Positions 1 to 12,788 are shown, numbered from the stretch's first letter. The stretch: 64,000 nt of DNA from Cannabis sativa (GCF_029168945.1 NC_083604.1:29383686-29447685); one strand, 5' to 3'. A program made the numbers and translations. Notes: generated from the sequence alone by a model not told the origin.

Positions 1-1022
1 GTATCCTTTCTGTCGCAGAGTATCACCAAGATCTGAGTCCGAATGTCCTTCTGTTGAATCTGGATTCTTCACGATCTTCCACACTATGATTGAGGTACCA
101 CTTGATGAGTGTGGGCACTACTCTATCACTCAAGGGGTTCGAATCAGTAATGAAGAAGAGGGAAAGAGAGGTGGCAGCTAGGTTAGGTAGAAGGCACTCA
201 GGTTTTTCTCTGAAAGGAATAAGATGATCTACATTGTATAGGAATTAAATTACCGTAACACCCTACAATGTATTTTATCCTTAAAACACTTAGCCCTGTA
301 TAAATGATATTTCAGCAAAGTGAAATGAGTACTCAACCATTTATCTCTGTTTAGCCAAGCTCGAAGGAAATCATCATTTACTTTCTATTTGCCAGATAGA
401 AGCTATATATTCCATATTTATGTTTAGCGCTCCCACTCAATTGGACTACCGTGTTCCCAAAATGTACGTATCACCCTAACCCAAAAGTAGGCTTAACTAA
501 TAAATCAAAGAATACGAATAACACTCTTGAGATTGAACCTAATCATATCAGGATTAAGATCATTTGATATAGGATCAACTAGGTGATATTGAATTGAATA
601 GATATTATGGCAAGTTTAATAAATCTAAATCAAAGTTCAATATCGGTCCCTTCCGATGCATACTCCATGCATCAAACCTAAGCTCTACTTTAACCAAAGC
701 TCTGGAAAGAACATATTATTTATCCAAGATGCAAGTAAACTATGTTGTAGATTCTCATATTAGTAAAACGCAGTACTCTGATAAATCTAGGAATATCTTT
801 AATCAAATAATCTTATTTACTTTCCACTGTGCTGACGACACAATAAACAAGAACATAAATATGAAAAGGGTTTGGATGAATTTATAAATGAAATAGACAA
901 GTAATTGATAATATGAACCAAAATATACACAATGAATGAAAAATACTTCTGTTTCTTTATTGATATTGAATAATAGAGATTACATTGAAATGGAGTTTTA
1001 TTTAGGCTATAAAACCCAACAC
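1..1022 (-). repeat. Partial, internally deleted LTR of copia family X
   Basis: This stretch aligns by eye with the complete X-family LTR at 21364-23256. Positions 302-1022 match its U3 part (about 22540-23256) and 1-235 match a part near 21530-21780, so about 0.7 kb between them is missing here. On the minus strand the LTR begins with the family's TGTTGGGTTTTATAGCC-like end at 1022. The window edge cuts the rest. No coding sequence belongs to it; short ORFs in both strands at 594-1029 are chance. Because the window starts inside it, I cannot say whether it is a solo LTR or one end of an element. Confidence 0.8.
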
Positions 1023-1372
1023 TATCCATGTTGGCTATGATAATTATGGATAGACCTCAAGGCTTAGAGGGCTAATTGTGTTCCAGATAAGGTCATCCTA
1101 TCAGCCCAATAATGCTAAGATCTTGCTTGAAAGATCATATAGCAAAGCTGACCAATTTCAAGGACTGCTCAGAAGTAAAGGAATGGGGGACATCCCACCA
1201 ATGCAAGGCAAAAGCAAGTATCACAGTGGGGATTCTTACCACAATCTGAACGACGATAGTGCCACTAGCAACCCAAGTGGTGAATGCACTACCTAGAGAG
1301 CTCAAAATTCTGTGTAGAGCAACGAAGTTCTACCTTGGAACGGTCAGACACGTTCTGACCAGAGGACCAGAG
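1023..1372 (+). other. Fragment between X LTR and element C, probably Tat 5' or gag region
   Basis: A 350-base non-LTR stretch. A 72-codon open frame at 1078-1296 (starting MFQIRSSYQPNN, hydrophilic, no recognised domain) could be the N-terminal part of a decayed gag, since the Tat gag proper resumes downstream after elements C and A. A perfect 7-base inverted repeat, GGTCAGA at 1342-1348 and TCTGACC at 1354-1360, lies 12 bases before the insertion point of element C. I do not recognise the protein. Confidence 0.4.
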
Positions 1373-3445
1373 TGTAACGCCCTAATGCTAAGGCACGCTA
1401 CAGTGCTTTTTCAATTAATGTGCAAACTTTGCTAATCAAAGTAATTTCTCGAAAAACGTGTCAAATTGAAATTTTTGCTTTAAATATTAAACTTTGAAAT
1501 TTAATAAAATATTTACAAGTGCCGGGATCCCGATTTTTAAAACTTTACAATCTTTACTTTATAAATATACATCCCAAAATATACAGATTTACAGGTCGCA
1601 CAGCGACATTCAAAATACAACTCCCAGATGTCCAGGAGACCAGAACACTCCGGGTCGTGGCTTTGCTTGACATGTACAATCTCACCCGAGCTCGGGGATC
1701 ACTCTGTTCGGCCTTCGCCTTTCCTTTACCTACACATGGAAGCGAGCGTGAGTCAACGGACTCGGTAAGAAATGCATATAACATACCATATAATTTCCAG
1801 GCACGTAAATAGGCGCCCATACACCTATTTACGAGCTTATGAGATGAGCATGAACGTTCAATACCGGTACAACCAGCATACCACATACACAACGTACCTC
1901 GCCGTACGAGTGTTGGTAGGGTTTATCCGTCAACGAGTGCCAGCGAGTGATGTACCACACACCTTAGCATTTTCTATGCTTGTGTTGGTATCAACATGCG
2001 TACTCAAATTAACAACAATCACTGTACCAATACACTCACACAAGTGTTGGTAGTGTTTAACATAATTCAAGCATGCATATATAAACACATATACACACAT
2101 TCAGATAACCACATCATACATTATACACAGTTCTTACCTGTTTTCCGAATTCAAGTGTGCTGGCCGACCTGAACGGAATTCACGTGCTAGATGGATGCCC
2201 TAATCACAATAACGGTAACACAGATAAGTGACTCGCCAAATCACTTTTCGGGACTTAAAACTCGAAACCAAAAGTTTCCCTATCAATATACCTCATGGCA
2301 ATACCCTATATAACCCAAAATTGGCTAAAACTAGGGTTCTGGAAAAACTCCCAACGGGCGAATAGGATCCAAGCCGGTATCCGGGATTCACAGGTCACCA
2401 GCCGTCGGCCGAGGTTGGTATAGACAACCGAAGGCAATTAAATTCATCTGCGAAAACCTAAAAAATTCTCTCCCTTGATTCAAATCAAGCCCAATCTTTA
2501 CCAAACTCTCCAGAGCTCCTAATCAAGGCATACACAATAAAACCCAGCCAGTATTTCACAGAAAAACTCAGTGTAAACAAATATGCCATTAGAGATCAAA
2601 ACTTTGAACTCAAAGTTCAAACTTGAACACTACCAAATTAAATCATCAAAACCAGCAACCAGAGGTTAATACCAACTCAAATGAACCTAGAAAACCAAAC
2701 CCTAAGCAAACCTAATACTAACAGCCCCAATTTCACAAAATCACACCTCCAAACCAATGAAACTTAAGGAAAAAGCTCAACAATACAAAAGCAATAAATC
2801 TAGGGCTTACCTTAGATGAAACCACTTGAATCCTAGCTTAGATTCACAGAATAAAGAAGAAAAAACCCCAGTTTGCTCCTTGATTGCCTCGGTAGAAAAG
2901 AAGAGAGAGAGTTCTAAGTGGAAAAAAGTTTTCTTTTAATTTCTTTGATTTTCTAAATTGGGAAATGGTCTAACTAAACCTTGGCTGAAAGTAATCTTTG
3001 CTAGGTGTCAATCAACCATAAAGCCACCTATCACTTAACCCTTTCAAATGACAAAAATGCCCTTAGACTTAAACTAAGGTATTTCTTTGAAACTAGGGGT
3101 AAAATGGTCAATTTCCATAACCCCGCTCAATCCCGATAATTTATTTCCTCTAAAATATTCCCCACTATGAAATAGGGTTCTAAACTTACCCATGTGATCA
3201 ATCTAGCCATCCATCGCATTTTCCGTTGTCGCCGAGCAAAAATTACAAAATTAACATGTTTCACATATAAGCTAAATAATACCCCTAGAGTTTAATAAAA
3301 TCTCCGGAATTGAGAAATTATAACTCAAATATTTATTTCTAAATATTGGGGTCCACATTAAAATTTAATTCACAAATAATAATGAAATAATAAAAATTAG
3401 TGCTAATTGCCCTTTTCTAAACATATTACTAGAGCGGTCATTACA
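1373..3445 (-). repeat. 3' LTR of element C
   Basis: 2,073 bases, TG...CA on the minus strand. It matches the right LTR at 8328-10404 with many small differences that concentrate at CAG/CTG trinucleotides (for example ACAGGTCGCACAG near 1590 against ACGGGTCGCACGG near 8548). On the minus strand it carries an intron-donor-like CAGGTAAGA near 2140 and an acceptor-like ATGTGTAGGTAAAG near 1730. A GC-rich inverted-repeat module lies near 2370-2430. Confidence 0.92.
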
Positions 3446-3462
3446 ATTATCCCCCCGTTAAT
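3446..3462 (-). promoter_or_regulatory. Polypurine tract of element C
   Basis: On the minus strand the run AACGGGGGGATAAT directly precedes the LTR start TGTAATGACC. It follows the pol stop almost without a gap and is the expected plus-strand primer for reverse transcription. Confidence 0.8.
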
Positions 3463-6400
3463 AGGATTTCGTCCCCAAAATCTAACTTTGAATAGCTGCT
3501 GGATATTGAGTCCTCATATCGACTCCAACTCCCGGGTGGCTTCTTCCACCTTACTATTCCTCCGAGCACCTTAACCGGTACGATAGTCTTGTTCAGAAGA
3601 ACTTTTTCTTTTCTATCCAAAAGGCGAACGGGGTTGCTCTTCATAAGATAAGTCGAGTTGTAGTTCAAGGGCTTCATAACTCAAGACATGAGTCGGGTCC
3701 GACACGTATTTCCTTAACATAGAAATGTGAAATACGTCATGAACGGTGACAATGCGGTGGTAAGGCTAAGCCGTACGCTACTGCCAGGCCTTCTCGAGTA
3801 TACGAAATGGCCCAATGAACCTGGGCTTAACTTACCCTTCTTCCCAAAGCGCCGAACACCCTTCATGGGTGAAACTCGCGAGAAAACATGTTCCCCTGCA
3901 CGAAATGTGACATCTGCGCTTCGGATCAGCATAACTTTTCTGCCTGCTTTGAGAAGCAAGCATCCGAGCCTTGATCTTATCAATAACTTCATTGGTCCTC
4001 TGCACTAACTCAGGACCCAGGTACTTCCTTTCTCCTGTCTCGTCCCAATGGATAGGGGAACGACATTTTCTACCATATAACATCTCATAGGGAGCCATCC
4101 CTATTGTACTTTGGTATGTTGTTGTAGGAGAATTCAATTAGAGGCAAGTACTTAACCCATGAACCCTCGAAGTCCATGACACAGGCTCGTAATAGATCTT
4201 CTAAAATCTGGATAGTTCTTTCGTCCGACCATCGGTCGAGGGTGAAGAGGCTGTACTAAACTTTAACTTGGTACCCATAGCCTTGGAGACTCACCCAAAA
4301 CTTCGATGTGAACTTTGGATCCTGTCGATACAATAGATTTAGGGGCTCCATGGAGACGAACTATCTCCTTCACATACAATTCAGCATATTGATCCCTTGA
4401 ATATGTAACTTTCAACAGTAAGAAGTGAGCTGACTTTGTGAATCGTCCACGATAACCCAAACGGAATCATACATCCCTGTGGTTCTAGAGGCAAACCGAT
4501 TACGAAGTCCATTGTGATGTCCTCCCACTTCCATTACCGGAAGGACTAAAGGTTGCAATAATCCTGTAGGCCTCGATGTTCGGCCTTAATGCTGGCGCAG
4601 GTTAAACACTTGGACACATAGTCCACCACATCTCTTTTCATCCCATACCACCGAAGTAGGGTTTCAAATCTGATACATCTTGGTGGTTCCGGATACGATG
4701 AATATGGAGTGGTGTGAGCTTCATCCGGTATTTCTTTCCTAAGCTCAATCACACGAGGAACACAAACTCGAGCCTTATATAACAACATTCCAACGTTCGA
4801 GACGAAAAACCTCTAGGCCGGCCGGCCACCACTTCATCTCGAACTTTAACTAACTCGGGATCTTCCGGTTGCGCCTTTCGATTCTTTCCAACGGATCAGA
4901 TTGGAGTGTTAAATTATGCAATTTCAGGACCACGAACTCAATTCACTGCACTAACCATTTCGAGGCTAGTTGAGGAGCTATCATAGCTTAGTAGTATACA
5001 CTTGACCGGGACCTTTTCGGCTTAGAGCATCGGCCACAACATTGGCTTTCCCGGGGTGATACAGTATTTCACAATCGTAGTCCTTAACTAACTCCAACCA
5101 CCTTCTCTGCCTCATATTCAGATCTTTTTGGGTGAAAAAGTATTTAAGACTTTTATGATCAGTATAAATTTCACACTTCTCACCGTAAAGATAATGTCGC
5201 CAAATCTTTAAAGCAAAAACCACGACGGCGAGCTCTAAATCATGAGTTGGATAACGCTGCTCATAATCCTTCAGTTGACGAGAGGCATAGGCTATAACTC
5301 TGTCAGCTTGCATCGAGGCACATCCCAGGACCACATGCAGGATGCATCACAATACACAACAAATTTTCTTGATGCGATGGCAAAGCTAACGGAGTCATTA
5401 TCAAACGCGCTTCAACTCTGGAAGCTTGATTCACACTTATCGACCACATGAATCTCTGATTTTTCTTAGTCAATTCGGTTAGGGGCATAGAAAGTTTAGA
5501 AAATCCTTCGACGAAACGTCAATAATACCACTGCTAACCGAGAAAACTTCGAATTTCGATCACGAGACTTGGGTCTCGGCCAATTCTTCAACGATTCTAT
5601 CTTGTTTGGATCAACCATAATTCCATTTTTCCCAACTATGTGCCCCAAAAAGGACACCTCGGACAACTTCGGAATTCGCACTTTTTGAACTTGGCATACG
5701 ACTTGTGATCCCTAAGTCGTTGTAACACCATTCGAAGATGATGCTCGTGCTCCTCTTACGTGAGAGTATACAAGAATGTCATCGATAAACACTATAACGC
5801 GGTTATCGAGAAAATCCTTGAACACCCTATTCATGAGATCCATAAAGGCTGCGGGAGCATTGGTCGATCCGAACGACATTACTAGAAATTCATAGTGCCC
5901 ATATGCGGTTCTAAAGCGATCTTCGGTATGTCCTCCTCCGGAGTCGAGTTGGTGATAACCGGCCGTAAATCAATCTTCGAAAACAACTTGTCTTTCCATG
6001 AAGCTGATCAAACAGATCATCGATCCTAGGCAACGGGTACTTGTTCTTAATCGTCAGCTTGTTCGGTTCCGATAATCAATACACATTCGAGGGAACCATC
6101 TTTCTTTTCACAAAGAGCAGGAGCTCCCCGGGGTGATACAACGGGTCGAATAAACCCAATGTCCAACATCCCTGAAGTTGCAACTTAAGCTCCTTGAGTT
6201 ACCTGGCGGAGCCATCCTATATGGAGCTTTAGAAACGAGTTCGACTCCAGGTGCCAAATCAATAACAAAATCAATCTCTCGTTGTGGCGGCAATCCCGGC
6301 AACTCCTCGGGAAATACATCAAGAAAATCCTTCACCACTCGGACTACCTCAGGCCCAAATGTTTCAGGTCTGCTGGAGTCAAGTACTACCGCTAGAAATC

Positions 6401-6880
6401 CTACACAACCATTGCATAGTAAATCCCTAGCTCTCAACACGGAAATATTTGGGATCGAGACCACGAACCGTCCGACATAAACAAATGGATCTTCACCTTA
6501 GGGCGAAAAGTCACCATTTTACGCCTACAATCTATACTGGCCGAATACTTGGATAAGAAATCCATTCCCAGTATAATGTCAAACTCAGTTAGTTTCAATT
6601 CTATGAGATCAGTACTCAATTCCCTATCTTCGATCCTAATCGGCATAGATCTAATACGCACTATTAGAGATAACCAATTCCCCCGTAGGCATTAGGGTTC
6701 CAAACCCTCCTTCTAAAATGTCACAAGGTCTACCCAAAAGATCAATCACCCTTGTAGCCACATAGGAACGTGTAGCTCCCGAGTCAAATAATACTGTAAA
6801 TAACAAGTTGTTGACGGGAAGGCGACTGTCTATGACGAAGGACCCTGAAGCATCGGCTTGGGTGATGGCAAACACACGAG
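3447..6880 (-). pseudogene. Decayed pol of element C (protease to chromodomain)
   Basis: Minus-strand pol fragments in order: protease with FDSGATRSYVA near 6770-6800 and continuing over 6434-6661 (IILGMDFLSKYSAS); a heavily broken RT at about 5500-6250, in which only short pieces such as [11 protein letters not shown] and SFLGHIVGKNG are readable; RNase H in a clean 117-codon frame at 4981-5334 ([20 protein letters not shown]); integrase pieces at 3832-4788; and a chromodomain remnant at 3447-3677 ending [11 protein letters not shown]. Homology to element A is clear. At least a dozen frame changes are needed to follow it. Part of the damage coincides with CAG/CTG sites and could be artefact. 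Confidence 0.88.
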
Positions 6881-8044
6881 CGAGCCGGTTTCATCTCGGC
6901 TTTCGGCTCCTCTTTCTTTGCACAGGGGGCAATCTTTCTTGAAATGCCCCACCATGCCACATAAGAAGCATGTCTTCCGGTTACACTCTCCGGATGATGT
7001 TTCTTGCACCTTGGACACTCGGGATAAGAATAACCACTGGCGTCCTCCTGCCTTGGTTCCCACGGAACCAGCTTGCTTTGCCACCGAGCCACCAGGGGAA
7101 CAACCTTCCTTTTACGCTCCAATGGTGGAGTCACCACCATCCCTACCATAAACGGGAGTAGGAGCAGTGGGGGTTCCACCAACACTCGGAGTCACCGGGG
7201 CTCACCGAAGAAACTGCGGCACCTCGGCTCTCGAAGCCTTCTCGGACCATGTCTGCATACGTGGTTGCTTCGGTAGTGGTAATAGCACCGGATCATGCGG
7301 ATCTTTGCACTCAAACCCGCTAAATATTTTTCTTTCTTACTAAAGTCCGTGGGCACAATTCCTGCGCAATTTAGCTAGATCAAACTTCGTTGTATACTCG
7401 GTGGTGACATACCCTCGGTACGAGGCCCTAGATCGATGAACTCTTTTCGCTTTGCAGCGGACAGCTTCATTGTAATACTTGGAGTTAAATAACTCCCTGA
7501 ATTCTTCCCAAGTCATCAGCGTGACGTCCCGTGTGAGGGTTATCAATTCCCACCACACAAGGGCATCTTCACTGGCGGAAAGTGGCGCGGGCCACCCCGT
7601 CATTTCCGACCACTCCCAAAGTTGAGAATACGCTCGATCATCGAAAGCCATTGCTCGGCCTTCATCACATCGGGGGCCTCCCGAAACACCTTTGGAGGTG
7701 CTGTTTTCGAAATCTTTCGTACAACGGTTCCATACGGTTGCCAACAACGGGTTGTTGCAACGCCATGGCCCAGGCTACCGCTGTGGCCTGAACTTGTTGA
7801 GGAGGCACGGCGGGAGGACACTGCTTTGCCTCGGCCTACGAATCTCTTCATCTTGCGACGAATTCTTTCTTGCATTTCGACAAATCTTTGCTCCCAATCG
7901 GGGAGGAGCTTGAGGTGGATTTACGGGGCGACCACCACAGCTGCTACCACGGCCACGGCGCGACCACGGGGATTTTGAGGATTCCACCCACCGCCTCCGG
8001 CCTCGGCCATGCCACCACGGCTTCTTATATTTCGCGGGGCGTCC
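6830..8044 (-). pseudogene. Decayed gag of element C
   Basis: The reading starts at a minus-strand ATG near 8044 (MDAPRNIRSRGG) and runs through a Gly/Arg-rich N-terminus, the capsid-like core (APDVMKAEQWLSMIERILNF near 7610-7690; LVWWELITLTRDVTLMTWEEF near 7480-7560) and one zinc knuckle, CFLCGMVGHFKKDC, at 6929-6970 (CX2CX4HX4C, RNA binding). Gag packages the element RNA in virus-like particles. The frame is broken several times, so no complete protein is encoded. The order matches gag of element A at 13067-14240. Confidence 0.85.
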
Positions 8045-8310
8045 ATTTAATAGGACTTAGCCTGCGAATCCCTAAGGTAGGCAGGTTAGACGACGATCAA
8101 AATTAACTCGCTCTTAATAGCGAAAAGGCAACGCACTTTCTTTCTTTTTAACAAAAATCTATTTAATTTAAATCTAATATGCTTCCTAACATTCTTTTAC
8201 ATCACACTTATTTAAAATACTAAACAAGTACGGGCTTGCGAACCGTGAGCAGAGCTTTCTCGATGAAGATTGTACATGTCATAGCAAGCTTCGGTAGACA
8301 AACACGGCGG

Positions 8311-8322
8311 CTACGATACCAA
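8311..8322 (-). promoter_or_regulatory. Primer binding site of element C
   Basis: The minus strand reads TGGTATCGTAGC a few bases inside the LTR. It differs at two of twelve positions from TGGTATCAGAGC, the complement of the initiator tRNA-Met 3' end used by many plant retrotransposons. A and B carry the same variant. Confidence 0.7.
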
Positions 8323-8327
8323 AATTA

Positions 8328-10404
8328 GTAACGCCCTAATGCTAAGGCACGCTTATTACGGTGCTTTTCAATTAATGTGCAAACTTTGCTAATCAAAGTA
8401 ATTTCTCGAAAAACGTGTCAAATTGAAATTTTTGCTTTAAATATTAAACTTTGAAATTTAATAAAATATTTACAAGTGCGGGATCTAGATTTTTAAAACT
8501 TTACAATCTTTACTTTATAAATATACATCCCAAAATATACGGATTTACGGGTCGCACGGCGCTGTTGAAATACAACTCCCGGATGTCCCGAGACCAGAAC
8601 AACTCCCAGGTCGCGCGCGACATGTACAATCTCACCCGAGCTCGGGATCACTCTGTTCGGCCTTCGCCTTTCCTTTACCTACACATGGAAGCGAAGCGTG
8701 AGTCCAACGGACTCGGTAAGAAATGCATATAACATACCATATAATTTCCGACATGTAAATAGGCGCCCATACACCTATTTACGAGCTTAACAGATGAGCA
8801 TGAACGTTCAATACCGGGGTACAACCACTATACCACATACACAACGTACCTCGCCGTACGAGTGTTGGTAGGGTTTATCCCCGTCCGAGTGCCAGGTGAT
8901 GTACCACACACATAGCATTTTTACATGCTTGTGTTGGTATCAGCATGCCGTACTCAAATTAACGACAATCAGCTTTGTACCAATACACTCACACAAGTGT
9001 TGGTAGTGTTTAACATAATTCAAGCATGCATATATAAACACATATACACACATTCGAGGATAACCACATCATACATTATACACGGATTCTTGTTTTCCGA
9101 ATTCAAGTGTCTTTGGCCAGGCACGAACGGAATTCACGTGCTAGATGGATGCCCTAATCACAATAACGGTAACACGGATAAGTGACTCGCCAAATCACTT
9201 TTCGGGACTTAAAACTCGAAACCAAAAGTTTCCTATCAATATACCTCATGGCAATACCACATATAACCCAAAATTGGCTAAAACTAGGGTTAGGAAAAAC
9301 TCCCAACGAGCGGACGGATCCAAGCCGGTATCCCGGTTTCTGGGTCACCAACCGGTCGGCCGGTTGGTATAGACCAACCGAGCCGGAATTCGGCCAAATC
9401 TCGTCATGAAACCTAAAAATTCTCTCCCTTGATTCAAATCAAGCCCAATCTTTACCAAACTCTCCAGAGCTCTAATCGAAGGCATACACTGATAAAACCC
9501 AGCCAGTATTTCACAGAAAAACTCAGTGTAAACAAATATGCCATTAGAGATCAAAACTTTGAACTCAAAGTTCAAACTTGAACACTACCAAATTAAATCA
9601 TCAAAACCAGCAACCAGAGGTTAATACCAACTCAAATGAACCTAGAAAACCAAACCCTAAGCAAACCTAATACTAACAGCCCCAATTTCACAAAATCACA
9701 CCTCCAAACCAATGAAACTTAAGGAAAAAGCTCAACAATACAAAAGCAATAAATCTAGGGCTTACCTTAGATGAAACCACTTGAATCCTAGCTTAGATTC
9801 ACAGAATAAAGAAGAAAAAAAACCCCGGTTGCTCCTTGATTGCCTCGGTAGAAAAGAAAGAGAGAGAGAGTTCTAAGAGGAAAAAAGTTTTCTTTTAATT
9901 TCTTTGATTTTCTAAATTGGGAAATGGTCTAACTAAACCTTGGCTGAAAGTAATCTTTGCTAGGTGTCAATCAACCATAAAGCCACCTATCACTTAACCC
10001 TTTCAAATGACAAAAATGCCCTTAGACTTAAACTAAGGTATTTCTTTGAAACTAGGGGTAAAATGGTCAATTTCCATAACCCCGCTCAATCCCGATAATT
10101 TATTTCCTCTAAAATATTCCCCACTATGAAATAGGGTTCTAAACTTACCCATGTGATCAATCTAGCCATCCATCGCATTTTCCGTTGTCGCCGAGCAAAA
10201 ATTACAAAATTAACATGTTTCACATATAAGCTAAATAATACCCCTAGAGTTTAATAAAATCTCCGGAATTGAGAAATTATAACTCAAATATTTATTTCTA
10301 AATATTGGGGTCCACATTAAAATTTAATTCACAAATAATAATGAAATAATAAAAATTAGTGCTAATTGCCCTTTTCTAAACATATTACTAGAGCGGTCAT
10401 TACA
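8328..10404 (-). repeat. 5' LTR of element C
   Basis: 2,077 bases. The inner end reads AGTAACGCCC instead of TGTAACGCCC, a one-base loss of the terminal T. The distal kilobase (about 9530-10404) is nearly identical to 2570-3445, whereas the middle part (8480-9420) is discordant at CAG/CTG sites. It has an inverted-repeat module at about 9314-9395 that includes AACCGGTCGGCCGGTT. Confidence 0.92.
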
Positions 10405-10554
10405 CAGAGAATCTATGTTTGCTAGAATAAGCCCTCACGTCAGGGTAAATCTTTGGGAAGGCCTGAAACGAAGAAGAGGAAGTGCTCGAGATGGGTACAT
10501 TCAACACTAAACACTCCACCAACATGGCGAAACAGGCAAAACCCAGCCAACCCA
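10405..10554 (+). other. 150-base host fragment between elements C and A
   Basis: It starts with the right CAGAG duplication of C and ends with the left ACCCA duplication of A. Read in plus orientation it holds no long frame. By position it belongs to the same host (Tat-type) as 19991-21363, since the sequence after A continues with the other ACCCA copy. Confidence 0.6.
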
Positions 10555-12785
10555 TGTAAAGCCCGCTTAGTTAATTTGGAAATTATCAGTTGTTTATGTT
10601 TAAATTATGAAATTATTTATAGCTATTTAAATAATTTATTACTGTTATTTACGGAATTCAGAAATGCATGATTATGTCATCAGTAGCTTTTATATTTTGC
10701 ATTTCCGGTGTCCGGTATTTTGGAACTCGGCGTTCGGCTCAGTAGAAATCACAACTTAGTATGTTAGTATTTTGGGGACGGGTTTTAGACATTGGGAATG
10801 TCGGGAATGGCCGGGAATTTAGAATTTCCCAAAAATACCCCTTTAGTATGATTTATGTGATTTTATGGTGGAGGGGCAAAATGGTCTTTTTGCCCCAATG
10901 ACTTTTTGTCTTTTAGTGACTTTTATTTGGAAATTAAATGTTTATTTTAATTGTTTTGTGGCTGAAATAAATGAGATAAATGACTTTGTTTTATTCTCCA
11001 ATTTTTACAAAATTTGACTAAGTGTTGAAAAGAAAGAAAATTTCAAAGAAACACTCTCTTTTCCTCTCTATTTTCGGCTGAAGCATTTGGGGTGCATGAA
11101 CTGATTTTCTCTTTGATTTCCAAGCAACTTTCATCCATTCTTAAGATCCTTTGCAAGCTAGGTTAGCTCATCTTCTTCCTTCCTTAAATTCTTGAGTTTT
11201 TGATGAAAATATGAGTAAATGCATGTTAATTTGAATGTTGTTGCTGCTGCTTGTGATTGTTGTTATTTTTATGTTCAAAATACTGGATTAATTATGTTTA
11301 GTTAGGTTGGAAAGCATGCTAGATAGGTTGTGCAAAGCTTGAAAATTTTCTATGCAAAATGTGTGATTTTGATGAAATAGTGTGTAATCTGTTACTATGT
11401 TGTTGCTGTTGTTCTTGTATGTTTTCAGAAGCTTATTCATGCTTAGTTAAGTAGAATTAACTAGGTTTGGATGCATGTTAGTGGATTTAACCAAGTTTGA
11501 GTTTTGGAACTCAAAGCTTGGTCTTTAATGGTGATTTTTGTATATGTGTTTTCTGGGTGGTTTTGATGCCTTGGATTTGTTCTAGGGATAGTTTAGAACA
11601 GGTCTGGAAATTTTGGGACCAATTGGGGTTGAATTGGTCGAGTTATGAGAATTTTAGTTGGCTGCCTGCGAGGAACCGGAATTCCGGTTGTGCATCCGGA
11701 ATTCTGGATGAGGGTTCAGTAATTCCCACCGGAATTCGGTTGGGCAACCTGTCACGGTTGGGGAATTTTTCCGAACCCTAGTTTTCCTCGTTTTTAGGTT
11801 TTTAGGGGTATTGCCATGCTTTTTATCGATAGGGAAACTTTTAGTTCTTAGTTTTAGTCCCCGGGAAGTGATTTAGCGTGTCACTTATAGCGTTGTGATT
11901 TTTATGGTTTAGGAGCCGATGTCCGTAGCTCGGCTTCAGTTCCAGTCAGGTTGACCGGCACACCTGAAATCGGAATCCAGGTAAGATTAGTATAACAGTA
12001 ACCATATGTAGATTACATGCTTAGCGTGCATGTAGGAAGCCTGCTAGATTACATTAGTTATGTATTTAGGCTTCGAACCATCCAACCTTGTCACGTCGGT
12101 ACAGGCTGGAGTATGACCAGCAGCCGGAGTATGACCGGTTCGGCCGTCAGTGACATTTGGTTGGTGGTTCGGTGCTATTGACCTATCTCGTCGGTACGGG
12201 GAGTATGACCCGGCGGCGGAGTATGACCGGTTCGACTGATCAGGAGGATACTTGCTAATAGTACTGTCCCAATGAACGTTCAAAACTCAGTACCATGTTG
12301 GACATGGCAGTAGTGGCTCAGTACCATGTTGGACATGGCAGTAGCGGGACTCAGTATCGTGTTGGACACGGCAGTTAGTATTATGTATGATATTATTATG
12401 CTTTTCTTACTGAGTCTGTCGACTCACAGTTTATGTTCATGTGTAGGTAAAGGCAAGGCTATAGCTGATGGACCGTGAGCGAGCTTATGAGATTGTACAT
12501 GTCAGGGCGGTTAGGCCTGGAACGTACGATCCTCGGGACAGCAAGGCTGAATTTTTGTAACTGTCGTTAGACGACTTTTATTTTGATGTAATAGTTAAAC
12601 AGTGAAACTTTTTGTAAATATTTTTATAATCGGGATCCCGAGTCTTTTATAATATGTTTTACAAGTTTAATCAAAAAGCAAAATTTTAATTAATCACGTT
12701 TTTCCATAAACCTCGTTGATTAGCAACGAGCTGCACAGTACGTTTAAAAATCACGTAATACGCCTAAGATAGTTAGGGTGTTACA
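10555..12785 (+). repeat. 5' LTR of element A
   Basis: TGTAAAGCCC...GTGTTACA. Notable internal parts: an inverted-repeat module built on CCGGAATTCCGG at 11674-11760; a donor-like CAGGTAAGA at 11979-11987; tandem GGAGTATGACCGG-type repeats at about 12090-12245; three tandem dyads around CCATGTTGGACATGG at 12286-12373; an acceptor-like ATGTGTAGGTAAAG at 12439-12452. Differences from the 3' LTR cluster at 11786-11950 and 12140-12240. No coding sequence. Confidence 0.95.
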
Positions 12786-12788
12786 ATT

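Larger units (their letters stand above)
1373..10404 (-). mobile_element. Element C: full-length but decayed Tekay-like gypsy retrotransposon
   Basis: A 9,032-base element on the minus strand, bounded by direct repeats CAGAG at 1368-1372 and 10405-10409. It has two LTRs of about 2.07 kb (1373-3445 and 8328-10404), a primer site next to the right LTR and a polypurine tract next to the left one. Between them lie minus-strand gag and pol remnants in Tekay order ending in a chromodomain. The LTRs are related to those of A, B, D and E but form a distinct subfamily (TGTAATGACCGC start). Every coding domain is frameshifted, so this copy cannot encode working proteins as written. Confidence 0.93.

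Noticed and set aside
1519..2053. Small open frames in the C LTR (both strands), repeated near 8451-9185
   Set aside because: They occur in both LTRs with different lengths, share no domain, and overlap each other on opposite strands.
12286..12373. Regular dyads considered as a CRISPR-like array
   Set aside because: Units are directly tandem without unique spacers, lie in LTRs, and the genome is eukaryotic.
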